Assembly: GCA_025455445.1 (NCBI GenBank)
Contig: JALOMN010000026.1
Coordinates: 1-11,094, forward strand
Source of the DNA: Cyclobacteriaceae bacterium
Lineage (GTDB): Bacteria > Bacteroidota > Bacteroidia > Cytophagales > Cyclobacteriaceae
Direction of reading: 5' to 3'
DNA: 11,094 bases
Shown: piece after piece, positions 1 to 8,604 of the stretch
Layout of the letters: every line of letters begins with the position of its first letter
How positions within the stretch are numbered: the first letter of the stretch is position 1
Position numbers and translations under genes: made by a program
The notes under the pieces: model-generated
Told to the model about the DNA's origin: nothing
The model's input: the letters and a program-made list of their open reading frames with translations, nothing else
The model's database searches: none

Positions 1-927
<927 letters not shown>

Positions 928-959
928 TTACCACTCAACAGGGGGTAAAAATCCGTGCG

Positions 960-990
960 CAAAAGTAGTTTATTGCAGGGTTAATACAAA
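960..990 (-). promoter_or_regulatory. Bacteroidota-type promoter of atpD
   Basis: On the minus strand a TTTG (990-987) is followed after exactly 19 nt by TACTTTTG (967-960), a full match to the Bacteroidota sigma-ABfr pattern TTTG-N19-TAnnTTTG. Transcription should begin a few nucleotides below 960, giving a leader of roughly 60-70 nt before the atpD start at 888. The match, the spacing and the position in an otherwise gene-free gap make this the best-supported promoter in the window. The promoter class is established knowledge; its use here is inferred. Confidence 0.8.
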
Positions 991-995
991 CTCAC

Positions 996-1052
996 TTTTC
1001 AGGTTTTATTAAGGTATTATAAAAGAAGCAAAATTTTGTAATAACCTGAAAA
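996..1052. repeat. Perfect 10-bp inverted repeat upstream of atpD promoter
   Basis: TTTTCAGGTT at 996-1005 and its exact reverse complement AACCTGAAAA at 1043-1052 flank a 37-nt A/T-rich spacer. The spacer contains the 10-bp palindrome CAAAATTTTG (1029-1038). The inner edge lies only 5 bp upstream of the -33 element of the atpD promoter and about 40 bp downstream of the histidine kinase stop. It could be a protein-binding dyad or a long-loop RNA hairpin ending the kinase transcript; there is no clear U-tract, so it is not a classic terminator. Confidence 0.5.
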
Positions 1053-1091
1053 ACAATAAGTTGCAAGTATCTTTTACCAGGAAGGATTTTT

Positions 1092-2300
1092 TTAAGCGCT
1101 TTTGAGTTCAATCCTGAAGGTAGTACCCACATTTTCCTCGGAGACTTTCACATAAATTTTACCCTCGTGATACATTTCGATTATCCGCTTGGCCAGGGCT
1201 AACCCCAAACCCCATCCACGCTTTTTAGTGGTGAAGCCAGGTTTAAATACGTTTTGTATAATCGTTTTGGGAATGCCCTTACCTGTATCGCTAATATCGA
1301 TAAGTACGCGCCTGTTACCTCCGCGCATTATTTTTATCGCGATGGTGCCCGCATTGCCCATCGCATCTACTGCGTTTTTACATAAGTTTTCTACTACCCA
1401 TTCAAAGAGAGGTGCATGTACTTTGGCATTTATTGATTCAGAGAGGGTGCTCACCTCAAAGTTGACTTTAGATGAAACGCGTGGTTGCAGATAGCCCACC
1501 ACATTCTTCACCAGCAGGTAAATATTTTCTTCTTTCAATACGGGGGTTGAACCAATACTTGAAAATCGCTCGGTGACAATAGTAAGCTTTCTAATGTCTT
1601 TGTCCAGTTCGTCTACAATTCCTTTTTGATTGAGTTCTGTATCTTCCCGCAAAACTTCTACCCAGGCCATCAGTGATGATAACGGTGTTCCAAGCTGATG
1701 GGCAGTTTCTTTTGCAAGTCCAACCCATACCTGGTTTTGCTCTGCAGTGCGCGAATAGTTAAAGGCCAGATAGGAGATAAATCCGAAGATAATCAGAACG
1801 GAAAGCTGGATGTAAGGAAAGACAATGAGTTGGGTGAGCAGTTTAGAGTTTTTATAATACACGTAACCCAGGCTTTCTTTTACACCATTTTCATTCGTGA
1901 AAGTCATTTCAATTGGCGGATAAGCTTCTTTCATGTCTTCTACCTGATGTTTCAAAAACTCATCCTTTTTTGATTTTGACCATTTTTCATCTAAATCAAC
2001 ATTGGCATATTGATATTGGTTTTCTTGTGTAATCCAGATAACCGGGATGGATTTATTTTTAAAAATGATCTCATCGGTGATAAACACAATATTTCCTTCC
2101 GAAGTGTTGATGTACTCTAATGCCTTTGCAAATAATTCTACTTGTTGCTTTTCCCTGGCTTTAAGCTGGTCTACCAAAATATCGGTATAGTAAATGGAGC
2201 CTGCACTGATGATAACAGATACGATTAATATGATCCATTTCAGCCTGGTGTTATCCTGGTAAAATTCCATTGAAGCAGGCATGTTACTTTTGGCGGCCAT
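1092..2300 (-). CDS. Membrane sensor histidine kinase, orphan
   Basis: This 402-residue protein is a transmembrane histidine kinase that would autophosphorylate and pass phosphate to a response regulator not found nearby. Two membrane segments (about residues 21-42 and 157-180) flank an extracytoplasmic sensor region of roughly 115 residues with no family I recognise. The dimerisation/phosphoacceptor helix follows directly, with no obvious HAMP or PAS domain; the H-box is AKETAHQLGTPLSSL, phosphoacceptor His201. The ATPase domain has an N-box ENLCKNAVDA (304-313), G1 DTGKGI (338-343), F-box FKPGFTTK (352-359) and G2 RGWGLGLALAKRII (361-374), so all catalytic motifs are intact. Met7 and Met11 are alternative starts; Met1 is kept because the leader contains no better signal. 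A strong terminator ends 23 nt upstream of the start and no good promoter is visible there, so how it is transcribed is unclear. The kinase call is certain; its signal is unknown. Confidence 0.95.
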   Translation of the reverse strand: MAAKSNMPASMEFYQDNTRLKWIILIVSVIISAGSIYYTDILVDQLKAREKQQVELFAKALEYINTSEGNIVFITDEIIFKNKSIPVIWITQENQYQYANVDLDEKWSKSKKDEFLKHQVEDMKEAYPPIEMTFTNENGVKESLGYVYYKNSKLLTQLIVFPYIQLSVLIIFGFISYLAFNYSRTAEQNQVWVGLAKETAHQLGTPLSSLMAWVEVLREDTELNQKGIVDELDKDIRKLTIVTERFSSIGSTPVLKEENIYLLVKNVVGYLQPRVSSKVNFEVSTLSESINAKVHAPLFEWVVENLCKNAVDAMGNAGTIAIKIMRGGNRRVLIDISDTGKGIPKTIIQNVFKPGFTTKKRGWGLGLALAKRIIEMYHEGKIYVKVSEENVGTTFRIELKSA

Positions 2301-2322
2301 ATCAGATTGGAAATTAAATAAA

Positions 2323-2350
2323 AAAACCGGATGCAGGTGTATCCGGTTTT
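2323..2350 (-). terminator. Rho-independent terminator after the ABC permease gene
   Basis: On the minus strand a perfect 10-bp stem (AAAACCGGAT paired with ATCCGGTTTT, 8-nt loop) is followed by a run of T residues (TTTTTTTATTT counting the stem end). It begins 24 nt after the ABC permease stop at 2375 and ends shortly before the histidine kinase start at 2300, so it separates the exporter operon from the kinase unless it leaks. Confidence 0.88.
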
Positions 2351-2374
2351 ATGAGGAAAATCAAATTATCTATA

Positions 2375-3706
2375 CTATACCTTTGTCATGAACCACTTCG
2401 CCAGCACTTTATAATTTATTTTGGTTCCTGTCATTAAAATACCCACACGATAAATTCTTCCGGCAATCCAGGTGGTTAATAAAAAACCTCCTATCAGTAA
2501 AATCATAGAAACCGCCAATTGCCAGTCAGGCACCCCAAATGCAATGCGGCCGACCATTGCCACCGGAGAGGTGAATGGTATAACCGAAAGCCAGAAGCTT
2601 ACCGGACCGTGCGGATCGCGAAGGATGAACATGAATAATCCCATATAACCAATCAACAGAGGTAATGTAATCGGAAATTGAAATTGCTGGGCTTCTTGTT
2701 GTGAATCTACTGCAGAACCAACCGCTGCAAACAATGCTCCATAGAGTAAATATCCTCCTAGAAAATAGAATATAAACACGAACACAATTTTACCAATTGG
2801 AATTTCACTGATGTTACCGAGCACCTCGTTGATCATGCTGTTTTGCTGATTCATTGCCTCTTTCACTTCCGGATTATTATCCATCTGTTTAGTCATCTGC
2901 TCCATCATTTGCTTCTGGGGCATTTTCAATCCGAAATAGGCAAGCGTGCCGGAAGACAATACAGTGATTAAAATTATCCAGATGGTGAATTGAAGAAGTC
3001 CTACGGAAGCAATACCGATAATTTTGCCAAGCATGAGTTGAAATGGCTTCACAGAGGAAACAATTATCTCTACTACTTTCGAAGATTTTTCATCTATTAC
3101 GCCTTGCATTATCTGAATTCCATAAATCAATACAAACATGTATATCAATATACCCAGACCAAATCCTAATCCGTAAAGTATACCCGAGTTGCTAGACTTC
3201 TCCTCGCCAGTATCAGAAATATTAAACTGCTTTAAGCTCACACGCGGCCTTAAACTTTTGAGTGTTGCTTCATCAATCTGATATTCCTTCAATTTCAAGT
3301 CATGCAACTTGTTTTGTATGTATGACTCCAAATCGCCCACCTTTTCAATACTTGGATTCTCTTTCGTATAGAGCACCATGCCTTCTGGTTTGTTGATGTC
3401 GAAGTCGGGGATATAGAGCAGCGCAAAATCTTTGCTGAGGTTATATGTTTTCTTGGCTTCTTCAAGAGAAGTATTAAGAGGTTGGAAAATGAAAGTCTTA
3501 GTGTCTTCGAAGTTTATTTTTTTACTCTCATCTAATACCTGCACCAAATTTGGCTTGGCTGATTTTTCCTCTTTAACAGCCACATAAATGAGGCCGCCAA
3601 TAATAGCCGGGAAGATTAGCGGCACTAGTATCGTAGTGATAAGAAAAGATTTCTTCATCACGCGGTTTAAAAATTCGCGTTGTATAATTAACCAGATTTT
3701 ATTCAT
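2375..3706 (-). CDS. ABC-2 family permease, NatB-like
   Basis: This 443-residue integral membrane protein is the permease partner of the ATPase encoded just upstream, probably an exporter; the substrate cannot be read from sequence. It has the ABC-2 (NatB/COG1668-like) plan: a first membrane helix at about 21-43, a large extracytoplasmic domain of about 130 residues, then about five or six helices (about 178-200, 229-255, 305-330, 345-362, 370-390 and 397-417). The segment DEKSSKVVEIIVSSVKP (205-221) after the second helix is characteristic of this family. A Met- and Gln-rich stretch (about 261-291, seven Met) lies between two helices and is unusual in composition. The gene starts 26 nt after the ATPase stop, so the two form an operon. 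The start MNKIWLIIQREFLNRV is typical for the family. NatB exports sodium in Bacillus, but many relatives carry other substrates, so no symbol is given. Confidence 0.9.
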   Translation of the reverse strand: MNKIWLIIQREFLNRVMKKSFLITTILVPLIFPAIIGGLIYVAVKEEKSAKPNLVQVLDESKKINFEDTKTFIFQPLNTSLEEAKKTYNLSKDFALLYIPDFDINKPEGMVLYTKENPSIEKVGDLESYIQNKLHDLKLKEYQIDEATLKSLRPRVSLKQFNISDTGEEKSSNSGILYGLGFGLGILIYMFVLIYGIQIMQGVIDEKSSKVVEIIVSSVKPFQLMLGKIIGIASVGLLQFTIWIILITVLSSGTLAYFGLKMPQKQMMEQMTKQMDNNPEVKEAMNQQNSMINEVLGNISEIPIGKIVFVFIFYFLGGYLLYGALFAAVGSAVDSQQEAQQFQFPITLPLLIGYMGLFMFILRDPHGPVSFWLSVIPFTSPVAMVGRIAFGVPDWQLAVSMILLIGGFLLTTWIAGRIYRVGILMTGTKINYKVLAKWFMTKV

Positions 3707-3732
3707 AGTCGTAAATGTCGTTTGTGTAAATT

Positions 3733-4677
3733 TTATACTTCGAGCAGATGTTTGCGCAAGGCCTCATCACCTTCACCTTTTACCAGGCTTATAAAAATAT
3801 CGGCCATGCTTGGAATTTTTTCCTGAAAGCTGTGCACCTCGGTTAAATCAATGATCTCACGAATTACCTGGTTGCCTTTAATATTGTCAGCCACTTTTAA
3901 TGTAGTGCTATACAAATCATCTTCCAGAATCTCTTGTTTTACAATTTCATATTTTTCTAACGGTAAAGTAAAATGATTTCCGCGATGCTCTACAATAAAG
4001 GTGTTTGTCTTATACTGCGCCTTCACTTGTTTTTTTGGCCCCTCAAGAATTTTCTTTGATTTGTTAATGAGCGCAATGTGGTCGCACAGCGATTCAACCG
4101 TTTCCATCCGGTGTGTAGAAAAGATGATCGTACTGCCTCTCTCTTTAAGTCCTAAAATTTGTTCGGTTATTAATTGTGCATTTACAGGATCGAAACCGGA
4201 AAATGGTTCGTCCAGAATAATCAGTTTAGGCTCATGCATTACCGTGCTGATAAACTGTACTTTTTGAGCCATTCCTTTTGATAGGTCTTCTACTTTTTTA
4301 TTCCACCAGTCGCGTATTTCAAATTTATCGAGCCAGGTTTTGATGCGGGCATGGGCATCACTTCTGCTCAGACCTTTTAATTGTGCAAGGTAAAGCAGCT
4401 GGTCGCCAATTTTCATTTTTTTATACAGGCCACGCTCTTCGGGTAAGTAACCTATTATTTCAACATGTTTGGGACTGAGCCGTTCACCGAAGATCGATAT
4501 CTCACCACCATCGCTGTTAATAATCTGATTGATGATTCGGATTAAGGTGGTTTTTCCTGCGCCATTTGGCCCCAGTAAACCATAAATAGATTGTTCGGGA
4601 ATAGTAATACTTACTGAATCCAATGCGGTATGATTTGTATAGCGCTTGGAAACGTTTTTGACGGTTAATGCATCCAC
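3733..4677 (-). CDS. ABC transporter ATPase, NatA-like with C-terminal DUF4162-like region
   Basis: This 314-residue cytoplasmic ATPase should power the ABC-2 permease encoded next. Visible motifs in order are Walker A GPNGAGKTT (36-44), signature LSKGMAQKVQF (132-142), Walker B LIILDEPFSGFDP (152-164, catalytic Glu157) and the H-loop STHRM (His189). Two departures from the consensus are typical of this NatA-like subgroup: the usual Q-loop glutamine position reads GYLPEERGLY, and the signature is LSKGMAQ rather than LSGGQ. After about residue 215 the protein continues for some 95 residues in a region resembling the DUF4162 domain found in such ATPases. Start and length suit the family. A likely promoter lies 30-59 nt upstream, and the permease gene follows after 26 nt. 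Family call is firm; transported compound unknown. Confidence 0.94.
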   Translation of the reverse strand: MDALTVKNVSKRYTNHTALDSVSITIPEQSIYGLLGPNGAGKTTLIRIINQIINSDGGEISIFGERLSPKHVEIIGYLPEERGLYKKMKIGDQLLYLAQLKGLSRSDAHARIKTWLDKFEIRDWWNKKVEDLSKGMAQKVQFISTVMHEPKLIILDEPFSGFDPVNAQLITEQILGLKERGSTIIFSTHRMETVESLCDHIALINKSKKILEGPKKQVKAQYKTNTFIVEHRGNHFTLPLEKYEIVKQEILEDDLYSTTLKVADNIKGNQVIREIIDLTEVHSFQEKIPSMADIFISLVKGEGDEALRKHLLEV

Positions 4678-4706
4678 AATAGCTTACGGTTTTGGGTTAA
4701 GAATGG

Positions 4707-4736
4707 TAAAGATAATAATTGAGGCTTAGCCTGCAA
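4707..4736 (-). promoter_or_regulatory. Likely promoter of the ABC exporter operon
   Basis: On the minus strand TTG (4736-4734) is followed after 19 nt by TATCTTTA (4714-4707), which matches seven of eight positions of a TAnnTTTG -7 element. The spacing equals that of the atpD promoter. The leader to the ATPase start at 4677 would be about 20-25 nt. It overlaps the hairpin at 4715-4740. Confidence 0.5.
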
Positions 4737-4740
4737 TTAT
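4715..4740. repeat. Imperfect hairpin between the toastrack gene and the exporter operon
   Basis: ATAATTG (4715-4721) pairs with CAATTAT (4734-4740), and the inner AGGC (4722-4725) pairs with GCCT (4729-4732) around a TTA loop, leaving one G bulged at 4733. In the minus-strand transcript it is followed by ATTATCTTT, a poor U-tract, so it may be a weak terminator of the upstream secreted-protein gene. It also spans the spacer and -33 element of the likely exporter promoter, so an operator role is equally possible. Confidence 0.45.
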
Positions 4741-4767
4741 AACACCTGATACGTAATAAAGTTGGAA

Positions 4768-5673
4768 TCAGTTTTTGTCGCGGAATACTATTTTCCCCAT
4801 GGAGACATCCAGGTCGAACCGTAATGCATCTGTGCTGCTTTGTGAGTAAGCCGCATTGGCATATTTATTAGGGCCAATTTTTTTAAGACTGCGTGCCATT
4901 TGAATACTGCATAACCACGAATCGTTAATAGTTACAATTACTGGCACATCTTCATCGGGTAGTTGTATGATCAAATTACCGGCACCCACGCTGCCGATAA
5001 TATGATTAGCAACTTTTGGCTTGTTGCCAAAGTCGAGCATCATATTTCCGAAGCCTACTTCTGCAATTAATATTTTTGTTTTTGCCAGGTTAAGTTGGCG
5101 CGCATTAAGTGAGCCCATGTCTACCTTTACTGAAAAGGTATCCATCATTATTTTATTTTCCGCCAAGCTGTTATATCCAATATTTACATCTGCACTGGCG
5201 GTATTTATTTTTAATTTTTCAATGGAAAGTCCCGATAAATCAATGTTTGCATTTCCTAATCCATAGTCAAGATCTAATGTATAGGGTGTGTTTTCTGTCA
5301 GGTAGACTTTCCAGAATTTATCAGAAGCACTGGCGCGTTCATCTGCCCCAAATACTTTGTAGGAGATGCGATGACTTACACCATTCATCTTTTCAGGTTC
5401 CAATGTAAGTTTTATGGCACAGGTATTATCAATTACCTCATTGCTAAAAGAGTGGTCGTACTCTTCTAAATTCTGGTTGCTGTAAATATTGAGAATATCC
5501 TGATTATGACTCGGACTTGGCCGGACAAAGCAGTTACCTGTTTTTGCCTTCAGGGTCAGGGCCACTTTCTTGCATTCCTGCTTGTTTTCTACAGAAAATT
5601 GCTTCTTCACCTGTCCCTTCACCGCAAATGCCAGAACAAATCCCACAGAAGCTAAAATAATCGGTCTCCACAT
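4768..5673 (-). CDS. Secreted beta-rich protein, toastrack/DUF4097-like
   Basis: This 301-residue protein has no enzymatic motif I recognise. Residues 1-20 look like a Sec signal peptide (Arg3, hydrophobic run IILASVGFVLAFAV, likely cut near KG-QV), and no lipobox cysteine is present, so it is probably periplasmic or exported. The mature part has four cysteines (34, 48, 85, 255) that could form disulfides. From about residue 128 to 300 short beta-strands with alternating hydrophobic residues and Gly/Asn turns repeat regularly (for example NANIDLSGLSIEKLKINTAS and FGNMMLDFG). This is the pattern of toastrack or DUF4097/LiaF-C-type right-handed beta folds. The gene sits between the dnaJ terminator and the ABC exporter operon, all in the same direction. 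Such domains occur near envelope-stress regulators in other bacteria, so a cell-envelope role is a reasonable inference. The fold call is from pattern alone. Confidence 0.75.
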   Translation of the reverse strand: MWRPIILASVGFVLAFAVKGQVKKQFSVENKQECKKVALTLKAKTGNCFVRPSPSHNQDILNIYSNQNLEEYDHSFSNEVIDNTCAIKLTLEPEKMNGVSHRISYKVFGADERASASDKFWKVYLTENTPYTLDLDYGLGNANIDLSGLSIEKLKINTASADVNIGYNSLAENKIMMDTFSVKVDMGSLNARQLNLAKTKILIAEVGFGNMMLDFGNKPKVANHIIGSVGAGNLIIQLPDEDVPVIVTINDSWLCSIQMARSLKKIGPNKYANAAYSQSSTDALRFDLDVSMGKIVFRDKN

Positions 5674-5745
5674 GTATGTTTCTTACGTGTTTATTAAGAG
5701 AATGTTTTTTTAGGTCTACAAAAGCTTAACAATTTGTTAAAAAAA

Positions 5746-5773
5746 TAACCCGTAATGAGACTATTACGGGTTA
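5746..5773 (-). terminator. Rho-independent terminator after dnaJ
   Basis: A perfect 11-bp stem (TAACCCGTAAT with ATTACGGGTTA, 6-nt loop) is followed in the minus-strand transcript by a T-tract (TTTTTTT at 5745-5739). It lies about 33 nt past the dnaJ stop and marks the end of the grpE-dnaJ unit. Confidence 0.9.
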
Positions 5774-5805
5774 AAACCAATAAGGTTATATTTTTTACAC
5801 CTTAA

Positions 5806-6927
5806 TTATCCAAAATATTCCTTCATGCGTTCAAAAAATCCTTTTTCATGAGTGTCGGGGTGAGGCTGGAAGTTAGGCGCATGTCTTAAGCTTTCCAGTT
5901 TCTCTTTTTCCTCGCTGGTGAGCTTTTTGGGAGTCCAAACACTAATGTAAATAAGTTGGTCGCCAGAGCCATAGCCATTAATATCTTTCAATCCTTTACC
6001 GCGCAGCCTTAAAATTTTTCCGCTTTGAGTGCCCGGGTCTATTTTAATCCGCACTTTACCACCAATTGAAGGCACTTCGGCTGTAGTGCCTATGGCGGCA
6101 TCTATAAAACTGATGTGGAGATCATATACCAGGTTATTTCCATCACGTTTAAGTTCTTTGTCTTCTATTTCTTCTATTAGAATAATCAAGTCACCGGGCA
6201 TGCCGCCACCGGGAGCCTCATTTCCTTTACCCGACATTGATAACTGCATTCCATCGCTTACACCCGCAGGAATCTTTACAGTAATCATATCTTCTTTTGA
6301 AACCAGACCGGAATTGTCCACACCCGGAGGGCGTTTATCAATTGTCTGGCCGGCACCGTTACAAACTGAACAAGTTGTAGTAGAAACCATTTGTCCAAGC
6401 ATCGTATTCACTACTTTTCGCATCTGTCCGGTACCCTGGCAAGCTGTGCAGTTTTTGAAGGTCACTCCTTCAGCATGAATCAAACGATTTACCTTTATTT
6501 TCTTTTCAACACCATTCGCAATTTCTTCTAAGGTGAGTTTTAATTTGATGCGCAGGTTGGATCCTTTACGTTGACGTGATCTTCCTCCGCCACCACCAAA
6601 AAAACTATCGAATGGACTTCCACCACCTCCGCCAAAAATATCTCCGAACTGGCTGAATATGTCTTCCATATTCATGTCATGACCACGGAAACCACCATTG
6701 CCTGGTCTTGAATGACCAAAGCGATCATATTGAGTGCGCTTTTCGGAATCGCTCAATACTTCATATGCTTCTGCGGCTTCTTTAAATTTTTCTTCCGCTT
6801 CTTTATTACCCGGATTTTTATCAGGGTGAAATTGAATAGCTACCTTCCGATATGCCTTTTTGATTTCCTCAGCAGTAGCGGATTTGCTTACACCCAGTAT
6901 TTCGTAATAATCTCTTTTCGTTGACAT
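5806..6927 (-). CDS. dnaJ: Chaperone DnaJ (Hsp40) with half of the zinc-finger motifs
   Basis: This is the type-I J-protein that delivers unfolded substrates to DnaK and stimulates its ATPase in the cytoplasm. The 373 residues show the J domain with HPD (34-36), a Gly/Phe-rich linker (about 77-116), a cysteine region (about 146-200), and C-terminal substrate-binding domains (about 120-145 plus 210-335). Canonical DnaJ has four CxxCxGxG motifs forming two zinc centres. Here only two exist, CTACQGTG (160-167) and CSVCNGAG (186-193), separated by VNTMLGQM, which places them as motifs 2 and 3. The positions of motifs 1 and 4 read [12 protein letters not shown] and [12 protein letters not shown], with no cysteine. 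Zinc centre II should therefore remain and centre I be absent. The frame is intact and the rest is normal, so this looks like a lineage trait rather than damage. The gene follows grpE by 48 nt and ends before a strong terminator. Confidence 0.98.
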   Translation of the reverse strand: MSTKRDYYEILGVSKSATAEEIKKAYRKVAIQFHPDKNPGNKEAEEKFKEAAEAYEVLSDSEKRTQYDRFGHSRPGNGGFRGHDMNMEDIFSQFGDIFGGGGGSPFDSFFGGGGGRSRQRKGSNLRIKLKLTLEEIANGVEKKIKVNRLIHAEGVTFKNCTACQGTGQMRKVVNTMLGQMVSTTTCSVCNGAGQTIDKRPPGVDNSGLVSKEDMITVKIPAGVSDGMQLSMSGKGNEAPGGGMPGDLIILIEEIEDKELKRDGNNLVYDLHISFIDAAIGTTAEVPSIGGKVRIKIDPGTQSGKILRLRGKGLKDINGYGSGDQLIYISVWTPKKLTSEEKEKLESLRHAPNFQPHPDTHEKGFFERMKEYFG

Positions 6928-6975
6928 GTTGATTCGTATTGGAAGAAAGTAGTTGGCTTCAGGTGCTAGGGTGGA

Positions 6976-7539
6976 TTAACTTCCCACCACTACTTTGGCG
7001 AAGCGAATTACTTTATCATTTAACAAATATCCTTTTTCTACTACATCCAACACTTTGCCTTTCTGCTTATCCTCGGTTGCAGGAATCTGTGTGATGGCTT
7101 CATGAAAATCAGGGTTGAAGGAAGTTTCTGCAGTAGCTTCCATTTCTTTTACGCCATATTGCTCCAACGTCTTTTTCATTTTATTCTGAATAAGATAGAA
7201 CCCTTCAGCTTCTTTGTCATTTCTATCTTTAAACGCTTTGGATGCCCGCTCGAAATCATCCACCACAGGAAGCAATGATTTTAATAATTGTTCATTGGCT
7301 GACTGTATCATTTCAAGCTTTTCTTTGGAAGATCTGCGTCTGAAATTATCAAATTCGGCATATAGCCGGATGTATTTGTCTTTAGCTTCTGCCAATTCGT
7401 CTTTCAACTTTTGAACAGGGTCTGTTAAATTTTCCTTCTTTTCTTCACTTACCGTTTCACTTGATTGTGTTTCAGGCGTCTCTTCAGTGGATTCTTCGTG
7501 CTTTTCCAATTCCTGCTCTGGATGAATGGTGTTTTCCAT
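6976..7539 (-). CDS. grpE: Nucleotide exchange factor GrpE
   Basis: GrpE releases ADP from DnaK during the Hsp70 cycle. The 187 residues begin with an acidic, probably disordered tail (about 1-38, rich in Glu, Thr and Ser). A long coiled-coil helix follows (about 40-90, including AEFDNFRRRSSKEK), then the beta-wing domain. The family signature is complete: FNPDFHEAITQIP (141-153) followed by GYLLNDKVIRFAKVVV (170-185). The gene precedes dnaJ by 48 nt, so the two are presumably co-transcribed. dnaK and hrcA are not in the window, and no CIRCE operator is visible upstream. A short dyad (GCAAAA at 7560-7565 with TTTTGC at 7576-7581) lies about 20 nt before the start; its role is unknown. Confidence 0.97.
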   Translation of the reverse strand: MENTIHPEQELEKHEESTEETPETQSSETVSEEKKENLTDPVQKLKDELAEAKDKYIRLYAEFDNFRRRSSKEKLEMIQSANEQLLKSLLPVVDDFERASKAFKDRNDKEAEGFYLIQNKMKKTLEQYGVKEMEATAETSFNPDFHEAITQIPATEDKQKGKVLDVVEKGYLLNDKVIRFAKVVVGS

Positions 7540-7611
7540 AGTAATTACTTATAGTATGCGCAAAAATGACAAGAATTTTGCCAATAGTTATACTGTGTCA
7601 GATTGGCGCTA

Positions 7612-8601
7612 TTAATTATTTAAGGTGCGCCAGATTAAATCTTTTAACTCGCTTATACCTTGATTAGTAATTGATGAGATAAAGATGGATGGAATATCTG
7701 TTGGAACTTCCTTTTTAAGTTCGGTTTTCAACTCATCATCCAGCATATCACTTTTGGTAATGGCCAATAATCGTTTCTTATCCAGTAATTCCGGATTATA
7801 CTTTCTCAACTCATTAATAAGTATATCATATTCCTTTTTAAGGTCTTTTGAGTCGGCCGGAACCATAAATAGCAATAATGAGTTGCGTTCAATGTGCTTA
7901 AGGAATCGGATGCCAAGACCACGGCCTTCGGCTGCGCCCTCTATGATGCCCGGAATATCGGCCATCACAAATGATTTATTATCTCGGTATGACACTACCC
8001 CCAGATTGGGAGTAAGTGTAGTGAATGCGTAATCTGCGATCTTTGGCTTAGCTGCTGAAACTACCGATAGCAATGTTGACTTGCCGGCATTAGGAAACCC
8101 AACCAGACCCACATCAGCAAGCAGCTTAAGTTCAAGAATTACCCATTCATCTCGGCCCGGCTCACCGGGTTGCGCATGTTGAGGCGCCTGATTAGTGGAG
8201 GTGGCAAAAAACATATTTCCTTTGCCGCCCCGTCCGCCCGGGGTAAGAATTATTTCCTGGCCATGTTCATTGATTTCGCAGACGATTTCATTTGTTTCTG
8301 CATTGCGCGCAATGGTGCCTAGTGGAACTTCCAATATTTCATCTTTACCAAATGCACCGGTTCGGTTTTGGGCTTCACCGGCATGGCCGTTTTCGGCAAT
8401 TACATGTTTACGGTATTTTAAGTGCAACAGTGTCCACAATTGTGAGTTGCCTCTTAGAATGATATGACCACCCCGACCACCATCTCCACCATCGGGTCCG
8501 CCCTTTTCCACAAACTTCTCCCTATGAAAATGCAAACAACCCGCGCCTCCGTGGCCAGAGCGAGCATTAAACTTTACATAATCAATGAAGTTAGGAGACA
8601 T
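7612..8601 (-). CDS. obg: Obg GTPase (ObgE/CgtA), ribosome assembly
   Basis: Obg is an essential GTPase that binds the large ribosomal subunit late in assembly and is linked to stringent response control. The 329 residues contain the glycine-rich Obg fold (about 1-158, including [14 protein letters not shown] and [10 protein letters not shown]), then the G domain. Its motifs are G1 GFPNAGKS (168-175), a TTLTPNLG segment carrying G2 (Thr195), G3 DIPG (215-218), G4 TKSD (282-285, in place of the usual NKxD) and G5 SSITNQG (309-315). There is no C-terminal OCT extension, as in many Bacteroidota Obg proteins. The start [16 protein letters not shown] is the normal family start. A 13-bp inverted repeat ends 3 nt upstream of the ATG and could affect its translation. 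It is flanked by adk upstream and grpE downstream, each separated by about 70 nt. Confidence 0.97.
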   Translation of the reverse strand: MSPNFIDYVKFNARSGHGGAGCLHFHREKFVEKGGPDGGDGGRGGHIILRGNSQLWTLLHLKYRKHVIAENGHAGEAQNRTGAFGKDEILEVPLGTIARNAETNEIVCEINEHGQEIILTPGGRGGKGNMFFATSTNQAPQHAQPGEPGRDEWVILELKLLADVGLVGFPNAGKSTLLSVVSAAKPKIADYAFTTLTPNLGVVSYRDNKSFVMADIPGIIEGAAEGRGLGIRFLKHIERNSLLLFMVPADSKDLKKEYDILINELRKYNPELLDKKRLLAITKSDMLDDELKTELKKEVPTDIPSIFISSITNQGISELKDLIWRTLNN

Positions 8602-8604
8602 AGT

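Noticed and set aside
2301..2322. Leader similarity between the kinase and adk (both contain AATCTGAT after TTTAATTT)
   Set aside because: The match is short, A/T-rich and gapped, and a shared 5' element cannot be distinguished from chance with two examples.
6029..6478. 149-residue open frame on the plus strand opposite dnaJ
   Set aside because: It lies wholly antisense to a well-conserved dnaJ segment and reads as low-complexity Ser/Pro/Ile sequence with no family features; it is a shadow of the dnaJ frame.
7540..7611. CIRCE/HrcA operator or classic promoter upstream of grpE
   Set aside because: No TTAGCACTC-type inverted repeat is present. The best -7-like box, CATTTTTG at 7568-7561, has no -33 element at proper spacing.
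7746..7760. Obg G4 motif TKSD instead of NKxD as a loss of guanine specificity
   Set aside because: The aspartate and lysine that matter most are kept, and substitution of the Asn by Thr occurs in other active GTPases, so this is noted but not treated as a defect.
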